From positions 12,447,898 to 12,511,897 of the forward strand of contig CM037864.1 of the NCBI GenBank assembly GCA_021292105.1: a DNA stretch of 64,000 nucleotides, in the 5' to 3' direction. How positions within the stretch are numbered: the first letter of the stretch is position 1; every line of letters begins with the position of its first letter. This stretch comes from Anadara kagoshimensis (Eukaryota; Mollusca; Bivalvia; Arcoida; Arcidae). The position numbers and the translations under genes were made by a program. Under the pieces are notes generated by a model. That model made no database searches and was not told where the DNA came from. It worked only from the letters and a program-made list of their open reading frames with translations. This document shows, one piece after another, positions 23,770-36,454 of this stretch.

Positions 23770-23957
23770 TAATACACTCAAACTTGTCCATAAAGGCCAC
23801 CCAAGGGAACCAGTAAAAGTGGCCTTAATAGGCAGATGGCCCTGATATACAGGTTAAAATGTATGAATAAAGAGCAATTGGGTTAAAATTTCACTGGCCT
23901 TTATAAGCAGTTGGTCTTTATATAGAGGTGGCCTTTAACACAAGTTTGACTGTACAT
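23770..23957. mobile_element. MITE family C, complete copy
   Basis: Left 'caaacttgtccataaaggcc', right 'ggcctttaacacaagtttga'. The internal blocks 'gggaaccagtaaaagtggcc' and 'ggcctttataagcagttgg' match the copy at 15942. Confidence 0.75.
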
Positions 23958-24029
23958 ATAAACTCATGAACATTTAGTACTGTCATGTACTGATTTTGAA
24001 TTTTATTTAAATAATGCATTCAAAGTCAC

Positions 24030-24680
24030 CACATAACAGTACTGTTATACTGAATACTGTAACTTGAAACATATACCAAACATTAATTGTAGAATGTTCT
24101 CTCTAATGACTTCGTACAACAAAATAAAAGAAATACTTGGGTACTCAAACTGTTTCTGTCAAAAGTGTAAATCCAGATTTTGCATAGAACTTGTTTTCTT
24201 TTCAAAATTGGCCAAAAAAGCTATCCGTCAGCTGACGCTAAACATAAAACAATCATGGAATAGTCAAATATATTATTGTCCTACAACCCATAATAAAAAA
24301 GATAAAAAAGAGTGGGGTTTTTTGAGTTTGTATAAGAGTTGATTATTTAGTTATGGTATCGATTTTAATGTCAAATCCTTTGTAAGACAATAATTACATG
24401 TTAACATGTTTAAGATATCTTCATACTACCAAATAGAGTTCATTTCCATAAAACATAATACAATTATTAACTGAAGCCCGGATCTCTTGACAATTTCGGA
24501 ATACATTGTACTTACGGTTTTCTATTTGAAGTTTATGTGAACTGAACTGTTTCCTTTTGACCTTTGATTTGTAAACAGCGATAGCATTGTACCATCGGGT
24601 GTATATTAACTGAACTGTTTTCTTTTGATTTTTGAGTAGCAATATAATACGTTTTATTGAAATCAATCGGATTGGTGTTT
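24030..24680. other. No supported gene
   Basis: A 92-codon frame (24064-24342) and an antisense 81-codon frame (24421-24666) are AT-driven. Neither shows a motif or splice context that I can support. Confidence 0.4.
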
Positions 24681-24689
24681 CAATTCACG

Positions 24690-24875
24690 TCCGAGACGAG
24701 ATTCTTTCACTTATATCGAGACAGTAAGTTCTGGAATGGCAGAGGATACCAGAGTACCTGGAGACAACCATTGACATTCAGCTCTCCAAATGACAAACTT
24801 TCTAAGCCCAGGATTCTCCCTAGTAGGATACAATCCAGGCAGTAAGAGATGCTTTAGACCTCTCGCTTGTTCTCT
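24690..24875 (-). mobile_element. SINE-2 fragment
   Basis: 'cacttatatcgagacagtaa', then 'ggataccagagtacctgg' and 'gatgctttagacctctcgct' match SINE-2 bodies and the minus-strand tRNA-like head. Confidence 0.55.
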
Positions 24876-24890
24876 TCCTGAGTTTTCGAT

Positions 24891-25203
24891 AATCTTTCAC
24901 TTATATCGAGACGTCGCCAGCTATAGGCGAAGGTGCAGGAAATTTGTCTTTGCGTTGCGCTGATGGCATTATACAGCAGGGTTCTTTAGCGTGCCAAGCC
25001 CATCGTGACACGGGGCGTCGTTTATTTTAAGTTCCCATCCGAAAGAACCGTGACTTTTATTTCGTAATACCGAGTGCTTGGTGATACAGCAGTCACTACC
25101 CATTTTCACATTTTCAAGTCTTGGGTCAAACCCGGCCCAGGATCGAACCCATGTCACCCCACTTACGAAGAGAGCACTCTACCATCTGAGCTACCACAGT
25201 GCT
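24891..25203 (-). mobile_element. SINE-1, near full-length copy
   Basis: The body is 'cttatatcgagacgtcgcca' and 'gttcccatccgaaagaaccg'. The tRNA-like head is on the minus strand, with box B complement 'ggatcgaaccc' (about 25140-25150) and 'ctgagctaccaca' at the end. Confidence 0.85.
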
Positions 25204-25299
25204 ATAATCAAGAAAGCATGTATCATTGAACTGATACAAAAGCCTTCAAAACCATGGCAACGGCAGTCATTTTGAAAATTAGACTACTTTAAAGCGCCC

Positions 25300-26180
25300 C
25301 TTCTTATGATTGTTAACAATCCTATAAAAATAATTAAGTTTGGCCCACTAATGATGTTAAATACTTTGGCATTTTGTTAGTTTCCATGATAATGACATTT
25401 TGAAAATTTGAATTCCTGAATGCAAATCTACTCATTGCGGGGTACCATTAAGTTATGACCACCAATGAAGTTAAATATTTTGAAATTTTGTCATTTTTCA
25501 TAGGAATGGCGTCTTAAAAATATGAAACCTCAAATGCCCATCTACTCATGGTGCGTAATATTATTTAAACCATCATTAAATTTGGACCACCAATGAAGTT
25601 AAATATTTTGAAATTTTGTCATTTCCATAGGAGTGACGTCTTAAAAATTTGAAAGCTCAAATGCCCATCTACTCATGGTGCGTAATATTATTAAAACCAT
25701 CATTAAATTTGGACCACCAATGAAGTTAAATATTTTGAAATTTTGTCATTTTTCATAGGAATGACGTCTTAAAAATTTAAAACCTCAAATGACCATCTAC
25801 TCATGGTGCGTAATATTATTAAAACCATCATTAAATTTAGACCACCAATGAAGTTAAATATTTTGACATTTTGTCAGTTTCCATAGTAATAAGATTTTGA
25901 AAATTTGAAACTCCAAATGCCCATCTACTCCTAGCGGGTAGCATTAAGGAATAAATAAGTTTGGGTCACTAACGAAGTTAAAGATTTTTACATTTTGTTA
26001 GTTTCCATGGCGATGACATTTTAAAAAATTGAATCTTAAATGCAAAATTACTCGTAGTGGGGTGCATTTTTCATCATCTGGACTACTAATAGAGTTATAT
26101 ATTTTGACATTTTCAGTTTTCAAGTCAATACACTGTAGCAACCAATTTGAAAATTTGATTTATAAAGGTAAATCTACAAA
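25300..26180 (+). repeat. Satellite array, unit about 127 bp
   Basis: 'accaatgaagttaaatattt' or a close variant starts units near 25345, 25460, 25587, 25715, 25843 and 25967, with a worn one near 26080. Each has 'ttttgtcattttcatagg', 'atgcccatctactcatggtg' and 'cgtaatattattaaaacca'. The central three units are nearly identical and the outer ones decay, as expected for an array homogenised from the middle. Confidence 0.9.
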
Positions 26181-26261
26181 TAGCCAGTTATAATCTTTTA
26201 AAGTGAAGTTTATACCACTACTAACCATTGAAAAATTTTAATGTAAAAAAGATTAATTTTG

Positions 26262-26560
26262 ATTGATTGACCAAGTTTCACGTCCCAGTCAAGACTTATA
26301 TCAAGACGTCACCAGCTGTAGGTGAAGTAGCAGAACTGTTTACCTTTGCATTGTGCTTAGAGCAGTTTGGCAGAAAGGTTCTAAATAGTGCCACCACGGA
26401 GCATAGGTTTTCAAGTTCTCTTTCAAAGAAAGATTTAGCAAGCGCTTGGCGAAGAAACAGTTGCTACCTTTTTAAGGCTTGGTCCGATCCCGGCCGGGGT
26501 TCGAACCTTTGGCCTTCCACATGCGAAGCGAACACTCAACCAAGTAAGCTACCGTTATGA
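26262..26560 (-). mobile_element. SINE-1, diverged copy
   Basis: 'cgtcccagtcaagacttata', 'gccagggg'-type body variants and the minus-strand head with box B complement 'ggggttcgaacc' (about 26497-26508). Confidence 0.75.
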
Positions 26561-27012
26561 TTAGTGAAAAGAAGAATACGAAAGTAAAAAAAAAAAAAAA
26601 CAAAGTCTATAACTATATGTTTTGAATTCCCCAAATTTTCACATAACCATTGTTTTCATATTTGCAAACATAGATTTACAGGTTAGCAACAGCGTTATAC
26701 AATGATCTCTGCACAGCAAGTCCTGGGATCAACTTATAAGCATTTTATAATTGCACATATCAAATAATTTTGATTTCTTGAGCAAACAAATATAATTGAT
26801 TTAATAAGCAACAACTCAATAAATGCATATTTCATTGCATTAAAAGTCATTTTAGATTTGCTCAATTATGTCAATTTTTGATTTGCTTCCATGTGTAGTT
26901 GCATGCATGCGAATATTGCGTTAACACTATGGGAAAGGTTATTACTTTAGATTGAACTGATTCTTGAACTTTCTCGAACCTGATTCTCGTGAAGGTGTAA
27001 GTTTTAGAATCT
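26561..27012. other. No recognised feature
   Basis: Short A run near 26588, otherwise AT-rich sequence without a recognisable unit. Confidence 0.4.
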
Positions 27013-27263
27013 GGCCCCAATTTCACAATCATTCCTTAACTAAGATTTTCCTTAACTTAAATTTAGCAAATTTTGGTAATCTCTTTTTGGAACAACTGAT
27101 AAATATTTTTGTCAAAACTGAATGCAGATGTTTTAATCTAGAACTGATCTTTAAAATGACACCTTAAATTCCTTGAAAATAGACAAAATTATAAAGATTT
27201 GAAATTTTGCAAGATATAAGTTAAGGAAAATCTTACCTAAGGAATGATTGTGAAACTGGAGCC
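27013..27263. mobile_element. MITE family B, complete copy
   Basis: Inverted ends 'ttcacaatcattccttaact' and 'aaggaatgattgtgaa'; the usual 'gacacctt' and 'aaaatta' interior is present. Confidence 0.8.
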
Positions 27264-27577
27264 TGGTATTTTTCTATTTAAATGTTGTCTAAAGACCAAA
27301 ATTTATAGCTTTGATGGACGAAAAGTATTTAAAAATAGGAAGAAAATAATTATCAAAAATATCTGTATTCCAGTTCCACTAGAACCAAAGTAGGTTTTTC
27401 ATATTTTTTTCGGGCGAAAAATCTGATTTCATGGAATAAATATTAAAGTGTACTGCGCCGTTCTTTTTTAACAGCTCTCGCTATTTTAAGAATTTGGATA
27501 AACTTTCAAATGACTGTCTTTTACCAACACTGTCTGCATGTGAACTCCTGTCTGCCTAATACGCGACAATAAAAGCA

Positions 27578-27837
27578 GGCTCTGGTTTCACAATCATTCC
27601 TTTGTTAAGATTTTCCTTAACTTAAATCTGGCAAAAATTCAAATCTTTATAATTTTGTTAATTTTCAAGTTATTCAAGAATTTATGGTGTCATTTTTAAG
27701 ATCACTTCTAGATGAAAACATTTAAATTTAGTTTTTACAAAAATATTCATCAGTATTTCCAAAAATTGATAACCAAAACTGGCTAAATTTAAGTTAAGGA
27801 AAATCTTAGCTAAGGAATGATTGTGAAACCGGGGCCA
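27578..27837. mobile_element. MITE family B, complete copy (opposite orientation)
   Basis: Same ends as the 27013 copy, but the interior reads reversed ('aaatctttataattttgtta' first). Two oppositely oriented copies thus lie about 315 bases apart. Confidence 0.8.
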
Positions 27838-27956
27838 GGTATATTAATGCATGTTGATTACTTCTTATATATGACGCTATTCGGCCTTGTGTATATAAAA
27901 TAATTTAATTATTGTACCATGTCTATATACATGTATTACCACTTGTTCCGTAACTA

Positions 27957-28482
27957 CACTACAGACCTGTCAAAAGTTTAATACTGAGATATCGGGAAAA
28001 TGTCTAAGCACGGCTGGCGAGTGGCCGATATATGGATAACTAGTGGCCGAGAGAAGCTGTCGAAATAGTTATCAAGATAAAGCTAACGAGGGATAGAGTT
28101 GAGTTTTACTTATATCGAGACATCGCCAGCTATACACGTAGGTGCAGAAATTTTGCCTGTGTGCTTCGCTGAAGACATTTTACAGCAGGTTTCTTTATCG
28201 TGCCAAGCCCATCGTGACACGGGACCTCATTTATTTTAAGTTCCCATCCGAACAAAATGTGACTTTCATTTTCGAAATGCCGAGTGCTTGGCGAAAGAAC
28301 AGTCACTACCCACTTTCAAGTCTTGGGTCAGACCCGACTGGGGATCGAACTTACAACCTCCCACTTACGGAACGAGCACTATACCAACTGAGATACCACA
28401 ATGGTTCTAACGAGGGATAGAGATAGACTGCCTATTCGGCAGAAATTTGCTAGTTTAGTGTTAAACTTCCGACAGGCCTGTA
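27957..28482. mobile_element. MITE family A split by a SINE
   Basis: Left end 'acagacctgtcaaaagttta' at about 27961, right end 'aaacttccgacaggcctgta' at about 28462-28481. The element is interrupted at 28100-28406 by SINE-1; removing that insert restores a normal family A length of about 205 bp. Confidence 0.85.
28100..28406 (-). mobile_element. SINE-1 with 16-bp target site duplication
   Basis: 'ctaacgagggatagag' lies at 28084-28099 and again at 28407-28422, exactly bracketing the SINE. Intact family A copies carry the motif only once, so this is a genuine target duplication. The minus-strand head includes box B complement 'gggatcgaactt' and 'actgagataccaca'. Confidence 0.92.
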
Positions 28483-29961
28483 TGCTATCTTTGTTTGTAT
28501 TGAACCAAAAGATGTCAGTAATCTGTTTTGTCCTTTAGTTCATCTGAAACTCCGTTTTTCTAGTCTGAAGAGCGTATACATTATTCACTCCGTGTATCTA
28601 GTGTTACTCACACCAGTTAATAATTAATACCCAAGTGTCCCTACCGTATCGGGTTACGATAATTGAAACCTTATTGCTTATTGTCCCATAATCACTTTCT
28701 AACACCCCATTATTTCATTACTGTAATAAGTATCGTACCTTAAGAGAGGTTAAATATTATTAGAATAACAAATGAACTGTTTCCCGCGAAACAGCTGGTC
28801 TCGGAACGGCGCGAAAAACACAAGGGATTGGTTCGACGGATGTAATCGAAAATAAAGGCAGCTCGATATTTTCCTAACTTTTATAGTGATTAAAATTTTT
28901 AATTTTAAGTTTTCTAAATAACTTTGAATCTAGTATGATAATATGATTACTTATGTCGCATTTAAAATTAAAAGACGAACCAAGCGTCTGAAAACAGCGT
29001 TTCGGTTTTATCAATAGACCCGCCTCTGGAAAAGTGTTTCGGTTTTTTAAGACACTGCTATAAAACAGTGCTCGAGTTTCTTAGATGGTATGTCTCTGAA
29101 AACAAAATTGTTTTGGTTTTCAGACAAAAGCGTTTTGGATTTTTATTGAGACGCTTTTGAAAACAGTGCTTCGAATTTATTGAAAACGTAACTTTGAAAA
29201 TAGTACAATACCACTTAAACTGCAATGCTAGGGACGTCAAGTGATTTATCTTGAAGAATATTTTGTACTTTATTGAAGATTCCATGATGACCTACTAGAT
29301 AAATATCTCCAATCAAACAGGGGATAATAATTTTTGGACCGATCTTTTTTGTGTTTTTTCCTGCTAAGCTTTTTCTCTTTTTTAAATAAAATTAATCATA
29401 TAACAAATATATTTGCTTTTTATAATGAATGTGGCATCTGAAGCATAATGTGAACAATTTTTCTGACAGCACACGCTTTATGTAGGCGTGTTATGTCAAA
29501 AGCTGACATAAGCAAAAAGTAAATTAATATTTCAAAAGTGTCAGAAAAAGGTAATATTTGTCTGCAATTCAAATCAACTGCTAAAGATATGTATTAGGAA
29601 AACATAATATGGAGTAATATAGACAGTGAGAATATTTGCAATGAGCCATCATCAACTGAACAACGGCGTGATCTTTGACTTTTTTGTTTGAACAATATTC
29701 TGATAAAGATCTGCTGTCAGCGGATTGAAATTAGTTCCATTGAGCCCAAGTGCTACCGAGAAAAGCGATCGAAGAGTGTTAAAATAAACAAGAAAGTTGA
29801 ATTGTAATCAGCGAGTGTTATGCGAAGTTAAATACAATTATATCTAATATTGACATACTTCTTGTAAGCAAATGCTCTTTATTAATCATGAGCCATTCAT
29901 TTTTTTTCCCACATTAACCAATTTATTTGTTTTGATGTGTAGAATCTATTTCTGTAATATG
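28483..29961. other. AT-rich stretch with weak repeats
   Basis: From 28980 to 29210 variants of 'ctctgaaaaca' and 'gtttcggtttt' recur at irregular spacing (worn tandem repeat). The remainder shows nothing I can name; the 75-codon minus-strand frame at 29058-29285 translates this repeat. Confidence 0.4.
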
Positions 29962-30171
29962 CAGTACAGACCTGCCGAAAGTTTAACACTAAGCTGACGA
30001 ATAAGGACCGAATCCAAAGCTTATCTCAGTCCAATCGTGAGCTATATCCCTTAAGCTATTTATTTGGCGGCTGCTATCTCTAGTAACTTTTTCGCTCACT
30101 AGTTATTCATATCTTGGCCACTTCGACTGTTTTGCTAGCTCAGTGTAAAAAAAATTCGACAGCGCCGTACT
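29962..30171. mobile_element. MITE family A, complete copy
   Basis: Ends 'cagtacagacctgccgaaag' and 'ttcgacagcgccgtac' are inverted. The interior is in the orientation with 'gctatttatttggcggctgc'. Confidence 0.75.
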
Positions 30172-30221
30172 TTTACATTTAAAGCCTCCTGTTTTGACAA
30201 TCTTCTTCAGAATACAGCGTA

Positions 30222-30376
30222 TACTCAAGGAAAAAAATTATGAGGGTAATTTTAGTAGAGGAAAAGACAACTATGGTGTTAGTCTTAGTAGAGGAAAAGA
30301 CAATTATGATGTTAGTCTTAGTAGAAGAAAAGACAATTATGATTGTAATGTGTAATCGAGGAAAAAATAATTATGG
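30222..30376 (+). repeat. 33-bp tandem repeat, four copies, open frame
   Basis: 'gtagaggaaaagaca' variants begin at 30255, 30288, 30321 and 30354, an exact 33-base period. The plus frame from 30240 reads 11-residue repeats of the type LVEEKTIMMLV but soon loses repeat and composition; no splice or promoter context supports a gene. Confidence 0.85.
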
Positions 30377-30769
30377 TGGTAATATCATACAAATTTGCAA
30401 ATGTCAAGTCATCATTATACTATTAAAAATGACGCAAGTCTGTAGTGACGTATTCGAAGCGGAAATTTCGAAGCGGAAATTTGACATCGCTGAAGCTATT
30501 CCAAAGTGAGATATCCTATTGGTGCGTAAAAGTGCAATTAGCCAGTTAAAGAATTATTATTATTATTATTAGCGTTTTATTTGGCAAGGACTTTAAAGGA
30601 TTTTTGTATATTCTGAATGATGATTTTTAGGTTTGGTACTATAATAATGCAATTTTGTCCTTGCTGATAAGGGCCTTGAGTTTCGGTTTAAGTAATTTTC
30701 TTTAAATCGAATCATTTTGTACCCAGATATGAAAAGTGTTCCAAGCTCTTACTATTTCTTTTATCCGGC

Positions 30770-32545
30770 AATCGCGAATTTTTGGTCATTTCGAAACGGA
30801 TGGTACAATATATTGGATGAATAACTTAAGGGTATTATGGAAAATAACATTCGCTTAAACTAAAAATGACCCATAGTTATGACACAGCACAAAACACAAG
30901 CGACAGTTTGTTCATTCCAATCTTTGCTTATTTCACTTTTTGACCGATCTACATGGCGTCAATAAACCCAATATTATTCCTTTAAAGTGGATGGTACATG
31001 AATTAACGACATTTCGAAACGGATGGTTCAATGATATATAAGATGAATAATTTAGAAGTATTATGAAAAAACTACATTCGCTTGAGCTTAAAATGATTTG
31101 TAAGTCTGATCGCTTAAGTCTTTCTTATTTCACTTCCGACTGTAATACAAGACCTGACCAATTGACAACAAAACCCTCAATATTATTCCCTCGAAACGAA
31201 TGGTACGATGATGTATTTGAAGAATAATTTAGGATCATTTTGAAAAAACAAAAATAAAATTCGCCGCAACTAAAAATTGTCGCTTAAATCTTTGCAAATT
31301 TCACTTCCGACTGTAATACAAGACCTGGCGAATTGGCAACAAAACTCTTAACATTATTTCCTCGAAACGAAATGTAATTGTGCATCAATATAATACCATT
31401 GCGAAACGGATGGTACAATAATATATCAGATAAATAATTAAAAAGGAGCATTGCGAAAAACAACATTTGTCTAAAGTAAAAAGAACTGGTGTTATAAAAC
31501 AGCGATAAACACAAGACTGCCACTTGGAATTATTTTTGCTTATTTCACTTTTCAGTCGTTAGAAGAACAGTCTACCTGGCAAGAATACGACTAAAAATTT
31601 CCCCCTCAAACGGATGGTACATGAATTCAGGGCCATTTCGAAACGGATGGTACAATAATATATTGGATGAATAATTTAGGACCATTATGAAGACAACTTT
31701 CGCACCAACTAAAATGACACATAGTTATGAAACGGCGACAAACATGAGTCGGCTGGCTTTAATCTTTGTTGGAATATTTCATTTTTCAACGGAATAGAAT
31801 AACTGGCGAGTTGGTAAAAAAAAACTTCAAAATGACCTGGGTTGTACATGGATTGAGGGTCATTTCGAAACGGATGGTATGATAATATATATTGGATGAA
31901 TGATTAATTTAGGTATAATATGAAAGCAACATTTGCCTAAAGTGAAAAGAATGGGTGTTATGAAAAAGTGATAAACATGTTCCCGAGTCTGGTCACTCCA
32001 AACTTTGCTTATTTCACTTTCGACTGTAATACAAGACCTGGCGAATTGACAAAAATGTCCCAATTATTCCTTCGAAACGGACGGTACATTAATTTCGGAC
32101 CATTTCAAAACGGATGATACAATAATATATTGGATGAATAATTTAGGACCATTATGAAGACAACATTTGCATTAACTAAAATTGACCCATAGTTATGAAC
32201 TGATGATTTATGATCATAATTATGCGTCTGTTTACTTCTTTGCTTATTTCACGTTTCGGCCGTTATAGGAGAACAGTTTACCTGGCAAGAATACCACTAA
32301 TATTTCCCTTCGAACGGATGGTACATACATGAATTCAGGCAATTTCGAAACGGATGGTACAACAGTGTATTGGATGAATAATTTAGGACCATTATGAAGA
32401 CAACATTCGCACCAACTAAAATGACGCATAGTTATGAAACGGCGACAAACACAAACACGAGACTAACCACATCAATCTTTGCTGGTATTTCTCACTTTTC
32501 TACCGTAATAGGAGAACAGTCTACATAAACGGTCAATTGAACACA
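30770..32545 (+). repeat. Degenerate satellite array, unit about 235 bp
   Basis: 'catttcgaaacggatggtac' or a close variant begins units near 30787, 31007, 31402, 31639, 31865, 32105 and 32344; late spacings are 226-240. Within a unit a second copy of 'aaacggatggtacatgaatt' occurs just upstream. Other unit marks are 'ttggatgaataatttaggac', 'catagttatgaaac' and 'cttatttcactttt'. Confidence 0.85.
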
Positions 32546-33907
32546 GTCATAATCTGTATTGACGGAAAATTAAAACCTAACACCTTATGAAATTCTAATA
32601 TCCATTTGATATTCAACTGGGAAATCGAAGGTTTTCTTAATTTATGAAGCCTAGGGGCGCGGTTATGATCGTCAATGGAGAATTGACACTATAACATCAT
32701 TAAGTGTTCTCTGAATTATTAAATTCCATATTGATAAATGCCATCTTGTTTATTTAAGCATATAAACATTTAAATTGTTTATTCTCATTTTATTGTCTGA
32801 TGCTATAGTGCAATAACATTATCTAGCTTTTATTTGGTTTAACTTGAAAGTTTTTATTTCTTAAAAATGTAAAATTGTGATCTTTTAGTGGGATAGAAAT
32901 TTACTTTAAATTATATTATCACCAGCAAGAGATAGCCTTTGACCAAAGTGATAACATCTATATATATAAATAATTATACAGTATGTTGATAAATTGAATG
33001 AATGTCTTAATGACTATGTCGAAGTACCTTAATTATGTTTAGCAATTTTCAAAGCACGGAATACAGTTTTGCCTGTTCTACGCATATACGCATAATACGT
33101 ATAAAATAATTTAAGGACAGTCGATATATCTTTGGTTTATAAATTTTTATAATTGTGTTATAGAAGTTACACAGACCTTATTTCTAATAGAAATTTTTAA
33201 AGCAGTAGATTATTTTAACGAATAATAAATTTGACTGAGTTCAATATTAATTTTTAAAGCAACAAAATAATTATTTGATTCATAATAAAAATCTGACGTT
33301 ATTCTGTGTCAGTCAGTTGATCAAAGCTTGATTGATTTAATCAACTGATAAGTCAAAATTTGTTACTTGTATAATATCAAACACTGATTTTTTTTTTGAT
33401 AATTGTTGGAAATTCCAATAGAGAATTTAATGGAATTTCATCAAATTGAAGCATGTTATTTTGAAACTGTCCATTTGATAATGATTCAGTGCTTTTTATT
33501 GATATTTTGATTTATGCTTATCGTTGATTGAACTAATCTAACATTGGGCAACTGGATCCATGTCGCTAACTAAACAGTAATGTCAGTATTAGCATAATAT
33601 TATAAAGTAAATACAGAATTAAGTTGACTGAATGACAAACCACATTGTTATCAAGTCTGCCATTATTTTTGAGGTACAGATATGTTAAAATTTTATTGAA
33701 AAGGTTGGTCAATCCACTGTTATTATTGTTATAGTTGGAAGAAAGCCTAACACAAATTTGATTAAAAACCTCCAGCGACAAAATTTGTATAATTAGTTCA
33801 GTACCGGTCCCCAGTTGAGTTTACAACTAAAGAATTAGATTGTGCGTGAAGGAGAATTTCAGAGCTTCGTGTTTTGAAGTTTAATTAATTTTAATTTTTA
33901 GTCAGTG
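32546..33907. other. No recognised feature
   Basis: Very AT-rich. A short inverted repeat lies near 33313-33347 ('cagttgatcaaagc' against 'gatttaatcaactg'). No gene seen. Confidence 0.4.
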
Positions 33908-34060
33908 GTGTCATGTGCTGATTTTGAATTTTTATTAAAATAATGCATTACAAATCAGCACATGACTTAAAATAATGCATTCAAATTCAGCACATGACAA
34001 CATGTGCTGATTTTTAATGCATTTTTTAAGTACAAATTCAAAATCAGCACAGGACAAGAC
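33908..34060. repeat. Cluster of alternating inverted repeats
   Basis: 'gtcatgtgctgatttt' and its inverse 'aaatcagcacatgac' alternate near 33910, 33952, 33984, 34002 and 34038, joined by 'ttaaaataatgcatt'. A related block stands at 23985. It may be a foldback element or a repeatedly inserted transposon end. Confidence 0.7.
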
Positions 34061-34309
34061 TATGTTCAATATGTGTGCGTTAGTGCGTTACATTTTCATC
34101 TTGAACTTAAATGGAAGAAGGACTAAAATTAGTAAAGCAAAATGTTGCAAGAAATAAATATTAAGTTATAATCAAATGCAACAGGCAATGAACGAGAATG
34201 GGCTATGAAAAATAACGTGTAATTAATTGAAAAGACATTCAGTGTGTTAAACGAGGTTTGATGTTTGAAAAAAAATACCAAGAGCTTATATGTTACACTT
34301 TAGATGAAG

Positions 34310-34385
34310 TAATGGTAGAGGGAACACAGGTATCCGGAGAATACCGGAGAAAACCACCGACTTCCGAGGAGTATTCACTTTGTGG
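34310..34385 (-). repeat. SINE-2 fragment
   Basis: 'accggagaaaaccaccgact' matches the conserved internal block of SINE-2; both ends are missing. Confidence 0.45.
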
Positions 34386-35067
34386 TGACCACCGAAGCTC
34401 ATAGTTTATACTCTCTGGTAGAAAAAAAATACTTTCATCTTTGGTTTTTGGCGGGAAAGACGCGTTTTCCAGCTGTATTCTTCTTCAATCAGCTGTTTCA
34501 AAAAGAGAAACCAAAAACTTGTTCGGTGGGAAATGATTTAAAACGAATACAAAAATTTTTTTCAAAAACAAATATTTTGAAAATTTTTGATTTAAAAATT
34601 CAGTCAAAGTTGTATAGAAAAATTGACATAAATCAAACTAACAACATATTTTAATAATCATTCGATCGTAACTACATCCGTAATTTTTGTTTTTTTTTAA
34701 TTTTATTTCACATTTACTTCAAAACAAAATAGGTTTCTGTTCAGTTACATGTAGCATAATAATCAATTTTAGTTATAATAGTGTAAGATTTGTTGAAAAT
34801 ACGCGTGTCTTGTCAATTTACATAATTAAAATACAATGAAATTTCATACAAAATATGTTCATCTTTCCACTTTCAATAATCAAATTTCTTAACTTTCTTA
34901 AGAACTCGTACTGATGATACTGATTGCAGTTTTTTTTATTTCCCGAAAGATAGACGTACAACATACATTAAAACGAACTCCAAATTCATTGCAGCATTAT
35001 TATTTCAAGATCGGCAAAAGTTACGACAAGGTATATTTTAGAATTTGGAAAACCGCTTTTAAAATAT
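34386..35067. other. No supported gene
   Basis: A 90-codon frame (34382-34654) is AT-driven with F/K/N bias and has no family features. Confidence 0.4.

Positions 35068-35105
<38 letters not shown>
35068..35105. repeat. (AAT)n microsatellite
   Basis: About twelve trinucleotide units; the poly-Asn stretch in the overlapping frame comes from it. Confidence 0.95.
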
Positions 35106-35106
<1 letters not shown>

Positions 35107-36450
35107 TTTTTTTTAAATTAAAAGGCTTATTTTCTACTATGAGCACAGTTTTAAAAATTAGGTGGATGGTTGTGAACCCTCAGCGGTGGTGTAACCGCGC
35201 CACTGGAAACATCCTTCTTATAAATAATTAATGGCACCATTAAGAAAACTTTTGGCGCAGTGATTTAGACAAAAGCAATCCTTATGTTTAAAAGTTTCGC
35301 TTCATAAATCAATTATTAAAAACAGATATTAAATCTTGAATATATCCAATAAATGTGTTAAATTATTTTGCTAATTTCGTCAATGACTAATATTTATGAA
35401 ATACTTTTAGAAATGAAATCTTTTTTATGAAATACTTTTACACTTTTATAAGTTTTTCTTAAAAACTTGCTTTAATATAACACTTACCTGTTTGTTTCAA
35501 GTTTTTTGTTCACGAAAGTTTTTTAAAAACTTAAAGTTCCAAATTAATCAAAATAAAAGTGTGCAGCTCTTTGGTCTTTCTGTTCTTATTTTAACCGCCC
35601 TGTTTGGATAAAACTGACTTTAAATAAGAGATGATCACGTGATCAAACGTCCTGGGAATGACAAGACCGGCGTATTGGCGAAATTACAACTCCCACAACC
35701 AACTGTTGATCGATAAGAAAATGTACAGAAAGAAATCTAATGAAGGTAAATGATAATCGGAAAGATAATAGATGCAAACTCCGGAACGTTCAGGAAATTA
35801 TACATTCGTCATAACTTCCTTTGCCTTTTGCATTTATTGTTTTGTTACAAGGGATTTAATTGGCTAAGTATTCATGATGAAAAAATGGCATTCACGCAAG
35901 TTTTCAATTGGTGGTAATCAACCACGGTGATTGCTATATTTTCTTTGAAACTTTACTAATTTTTTTTTGTTCTTTTTAACCAATGAAAATTGATGTTTTA
36001 TTATAAGGTTGGATTATGTATGTCTTCTTGTAAATGATTAGTTGACGTCGTCATGAACAAACAATAAAAGGAAATTAACATTGTCAAAAACAATTAACTA
36101 TTGCTGAAGTAGAAGTCTTAATAATTGTCTTCGGCTCCATTGGGGGTTTGAAATCTTGTAAAACTTAAGTGTCTTTTGCACGATATAGACGTATTTAGGC
36201 GGTGACTCGGGAAAATATGACCTGTGACATTTGGATACTAACGTGATGAATTTCGACTATATTAGGATAATATTTCTCCAAATCTTTGTTTTTGATTCGA
36301 AAAATATGATTGATCGCGCACTTATTTTGCGCTCGGTAACAATTTACTGCGGGTTTATATGCATAAATGTATCAATCAGTCTAAGACACTTTATCTTATT
36401 TTCTTTCTCTGTTTTTGCACTTTATATTATTTTTTTCTCCGTTTTCTTAC
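35106..36450. other. No recognised feature
   Basis: AT-rich unique-looking sequence. The self-complementary 'gatcacgtgatc' at about 35632-35643 is the only notable short palindrome. Confidence 0.4.
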
Positions 36451-36454
36451 TGCA

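Noticed and set aside
30240..30509. 89-codon frame with LVEEKT repeats as a small repetitive protein
   Set aside because: Only four repeat units, then random sequence; no evidence of splicing or expression; the 33-bp period alone explains the open frame.
34914..35231. 105-codon open frame with poly-Asn
   Set aside because: Driven by the AAT microsatellite and AT-rich sequence; no motif.
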